Shown piece by piece: positions 10,201-18,399 of a DNA stretch of 64,000 nucleotides. Source of the DNA: Bog-950 sp964423405 (lineage in GTDB: Bacteria > Bacteroidota > Bacteroidia > Chitinophagales > LD1). Under the pieces are notes generated by a model that was not told the origin of the DNA, searched no databases, and was given only the letters and a program-made list of their open reading frames with translations. Position 1 is the first letter of the stretch, and each line of letters opens with the position of its first letter. The translations under genes and the position numbers were made by a program. The stretch is from the NCBI GenBank assembly GCA_964423405.1, contig CAYREY010000003.1, positions 91,404-155,403 on the forward strand. The letters are read 5' to 3'.

Positions 10201-12295
10201 TTATAATGGTATCGTTAAGTACCTGCGTAAGGCCGGCTACATAGTTAGCCGGTAGCTGGCTTAGCGATGTACAACCCATTTTAATATTAAATTTTTCGTA
10301 CGGCGATGAGTTACCCAGGCCGGTTACATTAAAGCCCAGATCGGTAATAGTACCGGCACTCAGGCCCAGTGCCTGTAACTCCGATGCACGGTACAGGTAC
10401 TGCACCCGGCCATCGGCATAAAAACCGCGGTAAGGGGTTACCAGGTCGCTGCCATTGCCGTTACCCAGGTCTTGTATCTCAAAGTTGCTGTTAGGCAAAC
10501 ATGGGTTCAGCGGATCGCTGGTAGGGCCACAGCTAAGTGCGCTTACCGATGCCGAGATGCTGATAGGGCTGCCCGGACATACATAGTTATCTGAAGGTAA
10601 CAGGGTAACCTTAGGGCCTACACCCTGTATTACTACTTTAAAGCTATCGCGCACTACACAGCCGGCTGCCGATGTTACGGCAACTTCATAAACAGTAGTA
10701 GTGTTGGGTTTTACGTTAGTAGTAGCCTGTGTAGGGCTGCTGATACCCTGGCTGGCTGGTGCCCACTGGTAAGTAAAAGGCCCCAGGTTAGAAGGCGAAG
10801 CTACTGCCGTAAGGGTGGTGCTTTGGTTTAAGCATATTGTATCATCCGGAGATGTAATGCTGGTAGCAATATCGGGCACACGGAAAACCGTAATGGTATC
10901 GGTTTGTTTACAACCGCCCTGCAGGTCGCTGGTTACTATATAGGTAGTAGTAGCCGAAGGCGCCAGCAATACTACGTTACTGTCGGGTGTAGCGCTAACC
11001 ATACCACTGGTGGTGTTCCAGCTAAACTCGCTGCCGCCAAACACAGCCACCTCTATCGGTCCGCCGTTAGGGCAATAGTAGCGGTCCTGTCCGGCATCGG
11101 TACCTTCAAATATGGTTATGTCGTATGTAAACAATTGTAAGCCGGGTATCGGGCAGGCATCATCCTGAAACTGTACAGTAAAGTAACGGAAACCGGTATC
11201 CAGCGCCGAAGGGGTCCAGGTAAATACGGTAATTACCGAATCGGGGCCACCTACATTGGTAGTAGTAAGGGTAGCACCGGGTATAGAACTGGCTATGTTA
11301 GAAGTTACAGTTAACGCATCACCGTCTATATCGCGGGCGGCCAGTGTAAACGATACCGTAGTGCCCGGGCACACACCCAGTGAGTTGCAATCGGTTATTA
11401 CACCGCCATTTACATTAGCCGGGGTTAAACAGTTGGCAACCTGCGGCGAGTTGTTGTTACAGTTAATAATTACAATCTGTATATCGCGCATGGTAGTACC
11501 TATTACCACACCGTTGCGGTACTCGGTTACCAATACGTCAACTACATATACACCCTGTTGGGTAGGAGTAAACGACATCTGGCCGGTAGCCTGGTCAAAA
11601 ATAAAGCCGTTCAGCGTGGGCATAGGGTTAGCCGCCGAATATGTACCCTGGTAAAAAAGGCCGGTACCCACATCATCGCGCGGGGCTATAAGGGTGTACA
11701 CCAGCGAGTCGCCATCGGTATCTACCGAACCGTGCGAGTAGTTAACCTGCTGATTTACACAAAAATAAGGAACCGGAAGCGAGGTAAAGCTAGGGGCATT
11801 GTTACAGCTAACCTGGCTGCTGTTAAGCGTAGCAGCTACCGAAAAACCAAGGCTTGGTGGTGCCGGGTCTACCAGGTTGTTCGACTGGTTACGGCAGCAA
11901 TCGCTGTAGCTAAAGGTATAAAGGCCACAACCCGGCTGTATGGTTACAGTGCCGGTATAGGTATATAGCTCTACACCGGGCAAGCTACCACCCGAGCAGG
12001 TTGATTGGGCCGATGGACATAACTGCGATACCTCTACACTGCTCTGCGCCTGATCAAGCGTACAGGTTACGCTAGATGAGCCGCAGTTAGAGCTTACATC
12101 AACTAAAATAGTGTTGGGCATGGTTACACCGCTACAATCGCGGTACACGGCTACAACTATCTCATAATCATTACCTCCCAGGCAGCGGAACGATATATCC
12201 GAGCCCATGATGTGTGTAGCGTAGGAATTGTAAAATGCAAAAACACCAAGCAATAAAGCCACCAATGGTCGGATGCGAGTAACGGTACCTTTCAT
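7283..12295 (-). CDS. giant T9SS type B (CHU_C/gliding C-terminal domain) secreted adhesin
   Basis: A 1670-residue protein with a signal peptide (through about NSYAT) and then the N-terminal module HIMGSDISFRCLGGNDYEIVVAVYRDCSG common to gliding-associated secreted proteins. The middle is a chain of Ig/PKD-like domains rich in Thr, Ser, Asn and paired Cys (repeated YxWSxGxxTxxITVxxxGxYxVxVTD patterns). The last 90 residues contain PNAFSPNGDGANDVY, FRIYNRWGQLVYD and PAGTYFYYITI, the type B C-terminal T9SS sorting domain (CHU_C). Such proteins are exported by the T9SS and displayed or released, often as adhesins like SprB. It is followed by PorP/SprF and PorE-like genes, the usual export partners. 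Confidence 0.92.
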   Translation of the reverse strand: MKGTVTRIRPLVALLLGVFAFYNSYATHIMGSDISFRCLGGNDYEIVVAVYRDCSGVTMPNTILVDVSSNCGSSSVTCTLDQAQSSVEVSQLCPSAQSTCSGGSLPGVELYTYTGTVTIQPGCGLYTFSYSDCCRNQSNNLVDPAPPSLGFSVAATLNSSQVSCNNAPSFTSLPVPYFCVNQQVNYSHGSVDTDGDSLVYTLIAPRDDVGTGLFYQGTYSAANPMPTLNGFIFDQATGQMSFTPTQQGVYVVDVLVTEYRNGVVIGTTMRDIQIVIINCNNNSPQVANCLTPANVNGGVITDCNSLGVCPGTTVSFTLAARDIDGDALTVTSNIASSIPGATLTTTNVGGPDSVITVFTWTPSALDTGFRYFTVQFQDDACPIPGLQLFTYDITIFEGTDAGQDRYYCPNGGPIEVAVFGGSEFSWNTTSGMVSATPDSNVVLLAPSATTTYIVTSDLQGGCKQTDTITVFRVPDIATSITSPDDTICLNQSTTLTAVASPSNLGPFTYQWAPASQGISSPTQATTNVKPNTTTVYEVAVTSAAGCVVRDSFKVVIQGVGPKVTLLPSDNYVCPGSPISISASVSALSCGPTSDPLNPCLPNSNFEIQDLGNGNGSDLVTPYRGFYADGRVQYLYRASELQALGLSAGTITDLGFNVTGLGNSSPYEKFNIKMGCTSLSQLPANYVAGLTQVLNDTIITINTTGWNTHTLDVPYNWDGFSNLIVEVCFDNATWLSGSDYDAVGTTTVFTGASLYANNDVSSNCNLPTPTVSDQRPDTRFIMCEAPLNNYTLTWTGSNGTVLPNAGTVTFPLFSDETFTLLVDDGTCQGDTSISLNVDTAVLISAGNDTVFCNGDTLQLNAQLLHPSQLYCVQGYDLSNIAFSPITPTGAVNAGPTGDDIVSNAITIPFNFEFYCNTVTSFYISTNGFISFTNGQGAGCCSGQQLPDAATPNNVVALCWEDLNTTNGGSIDHFVVGNAPNRVQVIRWKNVAYFGNGGNIDGEIHLYETTNLIEVLVNSQTNPAQVNTLGIENATGTSGLTPAGYNASPWTVGSPVAFRFTPQTAGNVLTGVQWSPSTGLSSDTVQNPKAYPTTTTTYVVTATFSNGCVTTDTIQVGTGNFNYSVAAQPDTICPGDTTQLVFTGNGVSYLWSPANNLSSTTAQSPFAWPIAETVYYVTAFNQDGCRADDSLRIYMRRPSVTLGADTAVCPYDSITLVPSGGPYQSYNWSTGAVTPTITTGGQTAVSQAYYVRVFDGVCNIPSDTVVVTEFTLNPLVVAPSGDTGTCVGGAITLTGDPGYSSYLWSNGSTTPNITVNTAGYYSYIAIDSNGCKLNSLDTAHVIISQPPVAEILLNQDSVCEGQDNVLYVNAVQGVDYIWAPGSVLDDTLIVTAAGTYYLTATDNGCASYDSVTVYSVPAPVVSLGPDQNVCGCDTSVLLLPTVNGSYNWSNNQTSPTISVNTSGTYTVTVTDDNLCSGTASVEVTIRCLTVNAFVADPPTATVFVGRNATLSVDSFSYNSNFTYLWSPNTYLQDATVQQPYVQSAQTTTTYTVQVTDAVYGCVAYDSVRLSVVPPGVPPMPNAFSPNGDGANDVYGPYFPPSLQGVYTISAFRIYNRWGQLVYDGTGYWDGTFNGTLQPAGTYFYYITITGPDQNNPNANVDYNLTGAFTLLH

Positions 12296-12386
12296 AGTCG
12301 TCAGGGTTGTGTCTTAATAAATTAAAGAGGGCGCGAAATTAACTAAATGTAACATAAAAAGGCGCAAATCTCCAATTAATTTAATA

Positions 12387-12446
12387 TGGTATTCATACCA
12401 ATAGCACAATAAGATTAGGTGCAATTGGTACCATTGCATTTTTTTT
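12387..12446. promoter_or_regulatory. two dyads in the divergent promoter region
   Basis: The 185-bp region between the adhesin (minus) and lipoprotein (plus) genes contains TGGTAT-TC-ATACCA at 12387-12400 and an imperfect palindrome GCAATTGGTACCATTGC at 12421-12437, the latter followed by a T-run. They could be regulator binding sites for the divergent promoters or, for the second, a short terminator. No upstream plus-strand gene would need a terminator there. No regulator is identified. Confidence 0.3.
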
Positions 12447-12480
12447 GTTGTTAATTGCGTGGTAATCAACTACACAGCCT

Positions 12481-13233
12481 ATGAAAAACAAGTTTCTTTT
12501 TATTGCACTTTTTCCCCTGTGCACCCTGCTGCAAGGCTGCTTCGGTATAGAAGAAAAGATACTGATACATAAAGATGGTAGCGGCACCTACACCTTTAGC
12601 ATGGACCTGACCGAGGCCTTGAAAGATATGACTGAAATGGTGCAGAAACTGGATAAGGCTTTTAAAAACGATAGCGATACCACCGCAGGCAAAACCCCGC
12701 AGGACCTGCAAAACGAAACCTACAAAAAACTGAAAGAAGATTCGCGCCTTACCGACCTGCAAACACTAAACAGCATTAAAGGCATTAGCAACAGCCGCGA
12801 GTTTGTAGATACTGCCAACGGCCTGTTTATAACGGGTATTTCTTTCGATTTTACCGATGTAAATGCCCTGAACAAAGGACTTGTTGCCATGTTGAGCCCC
12901 GGCGATGGTAAAAACAAAAAACAGGGCAATATACCACCGGCTACCTACGGGTACAAAAACGGCGTACTAACCCGCGAGCTATCCAAAGCCACTACCGATG
13001 ATATGTTTAAAGATATGAAGCTGGATGCCAAAACAGAGGCCATGTTTAAAAAGATGTTTAAGGATTTTAAATACACGATAACCGTACAGTCCGACGCCGA
13101 CATAAAAAAGGTAACTGCACCGGGCGGTGTTATCAGCCAAAAGGGCAAAAAAACGTCGATAGAATACAACCTGCTGGAGGAGAGCAAAGAGGTAATAAAG
13201 GCCCGTATGCGCAGCGATGTACAGGTGTACTAA
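12481..13233 (+). CDS. predicted lipoprotein, unknown function
   Basis: A 250-residue protein with a type II signal peptide: basic start MKNK, hydrophobic core and lipobox LQGC with Cys20 as the lipidation site. The mature part begins with EEKILIHKDGSGTYTFSMDL, a pattern common in Bacteroidota lipoproteins, where a beta-strand-rich N-terminus is followed by a charged, helical middle (Lys/Asp rich) and a beta C-terminus (ITVQSDADIKKVTAPGGV). No enzymatic motif is evident. It is divergent from the adhesin gene and followed by the DUF4476 gene with its own Shine-Dalgarno sequence. It is likely an outer- or inner-membrane-anchored periplasmic protein. Confidence 0.85.
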   Translation: MKNKFLFIALFPLCTLLQGCFGIEEKILIHKDGSGTYTFSMDLTEALKDMTEMVQKLDKAFKNDSDTTAGKTPQDLQNETYKKLKEDSRLTDLQTLNSIKGISNSREFVDTANGLFITGISFDFTDVNALNKGLVAMLSPGDGKNKKQGNIPPATYGYKNGVLTRELSKATTDDMFKDMKLDAKTEAMFKKMFKDFKYTITVQSDADIKKVTAPGGVISQKGKKTSIEYNLLEESKEVIKARMRSDVQVY

Positions 13234-13391
13234 CCGGCTTTTACATTTTTTTGCATCTAGCCAAACCCTTGCCTGTAAAGGGTTTCAGCCATATCCGGCA
13301 CTTGGTTTACTATACTGTTTAAACCCCTGTTTGTTTTTGTAATCATACAGGCATATTGGTTAAACAAAACAATTACAGGAGGAAACAGTAT

Positions 13392-14135
13392 ATGAAACGC
13401 TTATTTACACTTGCCATCATTGCTTTATCATTTTTAAGTGCTTCGGCACAGCAGGGTTTATCGGTTTTAAACCTGCGCATAAGCGATAACAGCCCGTTTA
13501 AATTATACATAGATGGTACCTATGCCGGCCGTGCCAATGGCACCATGCGTATAGATAATATGCAGCCCGGCAAACACATGTTGCAGGTAACACGCATAAA
13601 CAGAATGTGGGGCAGTGTGCGCGAAGAGGTAGTATATGGCAGTGGCATAGTATTGGGCGCCAACACCGAATCGTGGGTTACTGTGTTGCCCGAACTGCGC
13701 AAAATAAAATTCGATAACATAGTAGCATTAGCTACCCCTGGTTGCACACCGGCTATAGAACCTGTTACACCTGTACTACCCGGCCGCAACACCTGCACCC
13801 CTACCCCATCGGCACCGGTATTTGAACCCGCGGGCCCGGTTGGCCCCTTTGCCATGGCACCCGCCGATTTTGAACAACTGAAACGCACTATAGATAATGC
13901 CGGTTTCGAAAGCACCCGACTGACTATATTTAAACAGGCATTGGCTTACAACTACTTTACCACCGCACAGGTACGCGACTTAATGAACCTGTTCTGGTTC
14001 GAAAGCTCAAAGCTGGATGTAGCTAAACTGGCTTATAACAAAACAATAGACCCGTATAACTACTACCTGGTAAACAACGAGTTTAACTTTAGCAGCAGTG
14101 TAAATGCACTGGGCGATTATATAGCCATGCGATAA
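13392..14135 (+). CDS. secreted DUF4476-domain protein
   Basis: A 247-residue protein with signal peptide MKRLFTLAIIALSFLSASAQ. Residues about 22-110 form a PEGA-like beta module (KLYIDGTYAGRANGTMRI then PGKHMLQVTR). A Pro-rich linker with several Cys-Thr-Pro motifs follows. The C-terminal 95 residues match DUF4476: FEQLKRTIDNAGFESTRLTI, then KQALAYNYFTTAQVRDLMNLFWFESSKLDVAKLAY (given here in parts), the helical repeat seen in many Bacteroidota secreted proteins of unknown role. The start is fixed by an unusually good Shine-Dalgarno AGGAGG at 13377-13382, nine bases before the ATG; the upstream reading from 13356 is therefore rejected. Confidence 0.88.
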   Translation: MKRLFTLAIIALSFLSASAQQGLSVLNLRISDNSPFKLYIDGTYAGRANGTMRIDNMQPGKHMLQVTRINRMWGSVREEVVYGSGIVLGANTESWVTVLPELRKIKFDNIVALATPGCTPAIEPVTPVLPGRNTCTPTPSAPVFEPAGPVGPFAMAPADFEQLKRTIDNAGFESTRLTIFKQALAYNYFTTAQVRDLMNLFWFESSKLDVAKLAYNKTIDPYNYYLVNNEFNFSSSVNALGDYIAMR

Positions 14136-14160
14136 ACAATAGTAAGATACCCTTTAATAC

Positions 14161-14196
14161 AAACAGGCAACCGGAGGAACCGGTTGCCTGTTTTAC
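14161..14196. terminator. bidirectional terminator between convergent genes
   Basis: A perfect 14-bp stem (AAACAGGCAACCGG and its complement) with an AGGAA loop, followed by T-rich sequence on the plus strand and preceded by A-rich sequence. It sits between the DUF4476 stop (plus) and the CvfB-like stop (minus) and can serve both. Confidence 0.85.
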
Positions 14197-14219
14197 GTTT
14201 GCAACTGCTGGTGGGTAGC

Positions 14220-15068
14220 TTATTTCTCCTTAGCCAGCGTAATCAGGTTATCGTGCAACTCTATTTTGCCGGCCTTGTACAGCATACCTACGGCTTTCTT
14301 AAAATTCTTCTTGCTTATGCCCAGCACCTCATATACCAACTCGGGCGGCGAGTCGTCGCTAAGTTCCAGCCGGCCGTTGTTCTCTATCAGTTTCTCCAGC
14401 ACCACCGTGCCTATATCGCGGGCAGCCGCTATACCTTGTTTTTGCAGCGCCACATCTATTTTACCATCCTCACGTATCTTTTTTATATAACCCTTTACGT
14501 GGCTGCCTTTCTCTATCTTACTAAAAATCTCATTCTTAAAAAGTATGCCCCAGTGCTTGTTGTTTATTATAACCCGCACGCCAACTTCGTTCTCGTAAGT
14601 TATCAGCAGGTCCACCTCATCATTGGGTTTAAGTTCTACATCACGGTTTTTAATAAACTTATTAATATTAGTAGTAGCCGCTATACGTTTCGATGCAAAA
14701 TCGAAAAAAACATACACCAGATAATACCGGTCGGGCTCTACGCGCTCGCCCTGCTCACGAAAAGGCAGAAACAAATCTTTCTCCAGCCCCCAGTCTAAAA
14801 ACGCGCCTATGCGGTTTACATCTTTCACCAGCAGGTAAGCCGCCTCACCTACCTGTACCAGCGGCTCTTGTGTAGTAGCCACCGGCCGGTCTTCCGAGTC
14901 TTTATACAAAAAAATATCTACCTCGCTCCCCTCCTGCATATCAGGCGTTATATACTTTTTGGGCAGCAGCACTTCTTCCAGCGATGCATCGCCGTTCTCG
15001 GCCAGATAGAAACCATTATCGGTACGGCGCGTTATTACCAGCCTGTTAAACTTACCATATTGTAACAT
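14220..15068 (-). CDS. cvfB: CvfB-like S1 RNA-binding protein
   Basis: A 282-residue cytoplasmic protein with tandem S1-type OB folds (about 1-65, 70-135 and 140-210) and a C-terminal winged-helix domain (about 225-280; PPELVYEVLGISKKNFKKAV). Typical CvfB signatures include DNGFYLAENGDASLEEVLLP, VGEAAYLLVKDVNRIGAFLDWGLEKDLFLP (read in parts) and GYIKKIREDGKIDVALQ. CvfB proteins bind RNA and affect virulence gene expression in Firmicutes; in Bacteroidota the role is not defined. Length and domain order agree with the family. It is divergent from the glycosyltransferase gene across an 80-bp gap and convergent with the DUF4476 gene. Confidence 0.88.
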   Translation of the reverse strand: MLQYGKFNRLVITRRTDNGFYLAENGDASLEEVLLPKKYITPDMQEGSEVDIFLYKDSEDRPVATTQEPLVQVGEAAYLLVKDVNRIGAFLDWGLEKDLFLPFREQGERVEPDRYYLVYVFFDFASKRIAATTNINKFIKNRDVELKPNDEVDLLITYENEVGVRVIINNKHWGILFKNEIFSKIEKGSHVKGYIKKIREDGKIDVALQKQGIAAARDIGTVVLEKLIENNGRLELSDDSPPELVYEVLGISKKNFKKAVGMLYKAGKIELHDNLITLAKEK

Positions 15069-15148
15069 GGCGCAAAGAAAGTAAAAAGCAGGTGCATTGT
15101 GTGCTTATTAAGTGCGGGTATGTTTCGGCACATTATTATTTTGGCTGT

Positions 15149-16261
15149 ATGAATATTTTATTGCTCGAACCTTTCTTTACCGGTTCGCATAAAAAATGGG
15201 CCGAAGAGTTTAAAAAGTATAGCCGCCATAGCGTTGAAATAATATCGCTAAGCGGCCACTATTGGAAATGGCGCATGCACGGCGGCGCTGTAACTATGGC
15301 GCAGCAGCTTAATAAAAAACTACCCTTTACCCCCGATTTATTACTGGCTACCGATATGCTGGATCTGAACCTGTTTTTATCGCTTACACGTAGCTGGTCG
15401 TACAACATACCCACAGCCGTTTACTTTCACGAAAACCAGTTAAACTACCCCTGGAGCCCCACCGATGCCGATGTAAAACTGCAACGCGATAACCACTATG
15501 CCTTTATTAACTACACCAGCGCACTGGCGGCCAATCACGTGTTTTTTAATTCGCAATACCATCACCATGCATTTCTGAACGAACTGCCCCGCTTTCTTAA
15601 AGCTTTCCCCGATAACAACAACCTTGCGGGTGTAGATGAGATACGTAAAAAATCATCGGTACTGCACCTGGGTATGGATTTAAAAAAACTAACCCAACAC
15701 AAACCTGCTGTAATAGAAAAACCCAACCGTGCTGTGGTACTTTGGAACCACCGGTGGGAATACGATAAAAACCCCGAACGTTTTTTTAACGCGCTGTTTG
15801 AACTGGCCGACCATGGTATAGATTTCAGGCTGGTGGTACTTGGCGAAAGCTACGAAAAACGGCCACCGGTGTTTGATACTGCCCGCGAAAAACTGGCCGA
15901 TAAAATTTTACACTTTGGCTACGCCGAAAGCTTTGATGAGTATTGCAAATGGCTATGGGTGGCCGATATACTACCGGTAACCGGCACGCAGGATTTTTTT
16001 GGCGGCAGCGTAGTAGAGGCTATGTATTGCAACACCGTACCATTTTTACCTAAACGCCTGGCCTACCCCGAACATATACCGCAGCAGTTTCACACCACCT
16101 TTTTTTACGATGAAGAGGACTTTGTAAAAAAACTACAGCGCCGTATTATGGATGTAAAATACCTGCGCGTAATGAATACGCAGCAATACGCTGCCCGGTA
16201 CGATTGGCAAAACCAGATAGAACTGTACGATACCCAACTGGAACAGGTAAAAGCCGGCTAA
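15149..16261 (+). CDS. DUF3524 GT4-type glycosyltransferase, tRNA-queuosine mannosyltransferase-like
   Basis: A 370-residue protein beginning MNILLLEPFFTGSHKKWAEEF, the signature N-terminus of DUF3524 (GTDC1/QTMAN) enzymes, followed by the family's SGHYWKWRMHGGA. The C-terminal half is a GT4-like Rossmann domain with LWNHRWEYDKNPERFFNAL and LPVTGTQDFFGGSVVEAMYC, where the Glu in VVEAM is the usual nucleotide-sugar contact. The animal homologue mannosylates queuosine in tRNA-Asp. By homology this enzyme may glycosylate queuosine in bacterial tRNA, although the bacterial substrate is inferred. The start at 15149 is preferred to 15092 because the extra 19 residues are not family-like. It is monocistronic or paired loosely with the iron permease gene 100 bp downstream. 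Confidence 0.85.
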   Translation: MNILLLEPFFTGSHKKWAEEFKKYSRHSVEIISLSGHYWKWRMHGGAVTMAQQLNKKLPFTPDLLLATDMLDLNLFLSLTRSWSYNIPTAVYFHENQLNYPWSPTDADVKLQRDNHYAFINYTSALAANHVFFNSQYHHHAFLNELPRFLKAFPDNNNLAGVDEIRKKSSVLHLGMDLKKLTQHKPAVIEKPNRAVVLWNHRWEYDKNPERFFNALFELADHGIDFRLVVLGESYEKRPPVFDTAREKLADKILHFGYAESFDEYCKWLWVADILPVTGTQDFFGGSVVEAMYCNTVPFLPKRLAYPEHIPQQFHTTFFYDEEDFVKKLQRRIMDVKYLRVMNTQQYAARYDWQNQIELYDTQLEQVKAG

Positions 16262-16361
16262 CCGGCCTGTAGCTTGATTAAAATCATTCTTTCTTTTTAC
16301 GCCGAACATTTTACATTCGCGCTTGTTTAGAATTAATCTAAACTCATTTTAAGCTAAGAAA

Positions 16362-18257
16362 TTGAGGAAAGTCTGTTTAGTAGTGTTTCTTATTTGTCAG
16401 GTGCTGTTTTCTATTGCCCAAAATGCCGAACAAGCCAGGGTATTGGTACACGCGCTCAATTACATAAGTAACGATTACCAGTATGCAGTTGCCAACGGCA
16501 AAGTAATAAGCAAGCTGGAGTACGACGAAGAACTGGAGTTTGGCGAAGCAATTATAAAATATCACCGCCTGTATTCGGGCAACTGGCAACCGGCCGACTC
16601 AATAGCCGTAGGCGAAATGGTTAACCGCCTTAATAACCTTATTACTGCCAAAGCCGATTTTAAAGAGGTAAGCAAACTGGCTACCGAAACAAAAAATAAA
16701 GTTATTGCCGCCTCGGGCCTTAGCATAACACCGGTACAGTACCCCAACCTGCCTAATGGTAAACTGGTGTATAAAACAGAATGTGCCCGCTGCCACGGCT
16801 ACACCGGCAACGGCGATGGGCCCGATGGCAAAGCACTGGAACCTAAACCACGTAACTTTCACGATAACGAACGCATGCGGGGCATATCGCCGTTTGCAGC
16901 ATTTAATACTATCCGCCTGGGTATAGAAGGTACCGGTATGGAAGCCCACCCCATGCTGGATGATGACCAGGTATGGGATGTAGCTTTTTACATTCTGTCG
17001 CTCCGCTACCAGCAACCAGCCGATGGTAAAATGAAAGAGGCCATTGCCGGCGTTAATCTGGCCGATATAGCCATGTACAGCGATAAAGACCTGCTGGCAG
17101 CACACTCACAGCCCGATAGCCTTGCTGCACACCATTTTCTGGCAGCTATACGTACCCAGCAACCCGCCACCGATGAAAGTGCATTTATCAATACCTCACT
17201 CAAATATCTGGATGGGGCTATGGCATTGTACCGCGATGGTAAATTCGACGAAGCATCTAAACTGGCGGCACTATCATACCTGGAGGGGATAGAACCGGTA
17301 GAAAACCAGCTAAAGGCTACCGACCCGGGCACTATGGAAAAGCTGGAAATGCAAATGCAACAGCTGCGTAAAATGATGGACGAAAACCGGCCTGCGGCTG
17401 AAGTGCAGGATTCGGTAAAGCAGGTACGCCAGACTATCAGCAGCCTGAACGAAATACTCGGCAAAAAAAATCATTCATTCTGGCTGGCGTTTATGCTGGC
17501 AGCATCAGTACTGTTGCGCGAGGGCCTCGAAGCGTTTTTGGTAATACTGGTAATACTATCGGTAGTAAAAGCTACCGAGCTAAAGCAATACACCGGTTGG
17601 ATACATGCCGGCTGGCTGGGTGCTGTACTGGTAGGTGTTATACTATGGTTTTCGGGTGGTGCGCTTATGGGCGAACAACTTAAACATGTAGAGCTGATTG
17701 AAGGCATCGTTTCGTTTTTAGCTGTAGCTATGCTTATGTATGTGGGCTTTTGGCTGCACAGCAAAAGCGAAATTGGTAAATGGAAAGAATACGTAAACCA
17801 ACTGGTTAAAGGCGCTATAAACAACAAAAGCCTGTTTGGCTTAACCAGCCTTTCATTCTTTGTGGTATTCCGCGAGGTATTCGAATCGGTGCTGTTTCTT
17901 TCAGCACTTAATCTTGAGTCGGCCGGTAAACAAAGCAATGCTATTGGCCTGGGCGTACTGGCCGCCTTTGCGGTAGTTATGGTAATGGCCTGGCTGGTAC
18001 TTCGTTACTCTACCAAACTGCCTATTCCCAAACTATTCAAAATCTCATCTATAGTAATGGGCCTGCTGGCTATTGTATTAACCGGTAAGGGGGTACACTC
18101 TTTTCAGGTACTAAACTACATACCGGTGCATGGCATACCTATGTTCCGGTTAGAACTGCTGGGCATTTTCCCCACTATAGAAACCTGTGCTGCACAGGTA
18201 GCCGCCCTGCTGCTGGTAGTATATATGTGGCGGGCCACTATGGGCAACAGCAAATAA
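16362..18257 (+). CDS. cytochrome c-FTR1 iron permease fusion
   Basis: A 631-residue protein starting at TTG, with a signal peptide (MRKVCLVVFLICQVLFSIAQ), a periplasmic region with a class I cytochrome c domain (CARCH at 141-145 and a likely Met ligand at 193 in TGMEAHP), a helical linker, and from about residue 375 a seven-helix FTR1 permease. Both iron-binding REXXE motifs are present: REGLE at 386-390 and REVFE at 504-508. FTR1 proteins import ferric iron, coupled to oxidation; here the heme domain probably replaces a separate oxidase or passes electrons to the periplasm. No EfeO or EfeB gene is adjacent, so iron uptake may rely on the fused heme domain alone. Fusion is in one uninterrupted frame. 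Confidence 0.9.
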   Translation: MRKVCLVVFLICQVLFSIAQNAEQARVLVHALNYISNDYQYAVANGKVISKLEYDEELEFGEAIIKYHRLYSGNWQPADSIAVGEMVNRLNNLITAKADFKEVSKLATETKNKVIAASGLSITPVQYPNLPNGKLVYKTECARCHGYTGNGDGPDGKALEPKPRNFHDNERMRGISPFAAFNTIRLGIEGTGMEAHPMLDDDQVWDVAFYILSLRYQQPADGKMKEAIAGVNLADIAMYSDKDLLAAHSQPDSLAAHHFLAAIRTQQPATDESAFINTSLKYLDGAMALYRDGKFDEASKLAALSYLEGIEPVENQLKATDPGTMEKLEMQMQQLRKMMDENRPAAEVQDSVKQVRQTISSLNEILGKKNHSFWLAFMLAASVLLREGLEAFLVILVILSVVKATELKQYTGWIHAGWLGAVLVGVILWFSGGALMGEQLKHVELIEGIVSFLAVAMLMYVGFWLHSKSEIGKWKEYVNQLVKGAINNKSLFGLTSLSFFVVFREVFESVLFLSALNLESAGKQSNAIGLGVLAAFAVVMVMAWLVLRYSTKLPIPKLFKISSIVMGLLAIVLTGKGVHSFQVLNYIPVHGIPMFRLELLGIFPTIETCAAQVAALLLVVYMWRATMGNSK

Positions 18258-18399
18258 CCGCTACCGGTTACCTGTTACAACACTTTAAATTTTAATTAAT
18301 ATCAAATACTCATTGCTGATTGTCGTCAGCTATGAACTACGTCATACTAAGCTATGTGTAGTTGCTTTTGCTTTGTATCCGAATCAAAAAACAACTATC

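Noticed and set aside
16251..16300. Terminator after the glycosyltransferase gene
   Set aside because: A GCCGG-CTAA-CCGGC hairpin overlaps the stop codon but is short and no T-run follows.
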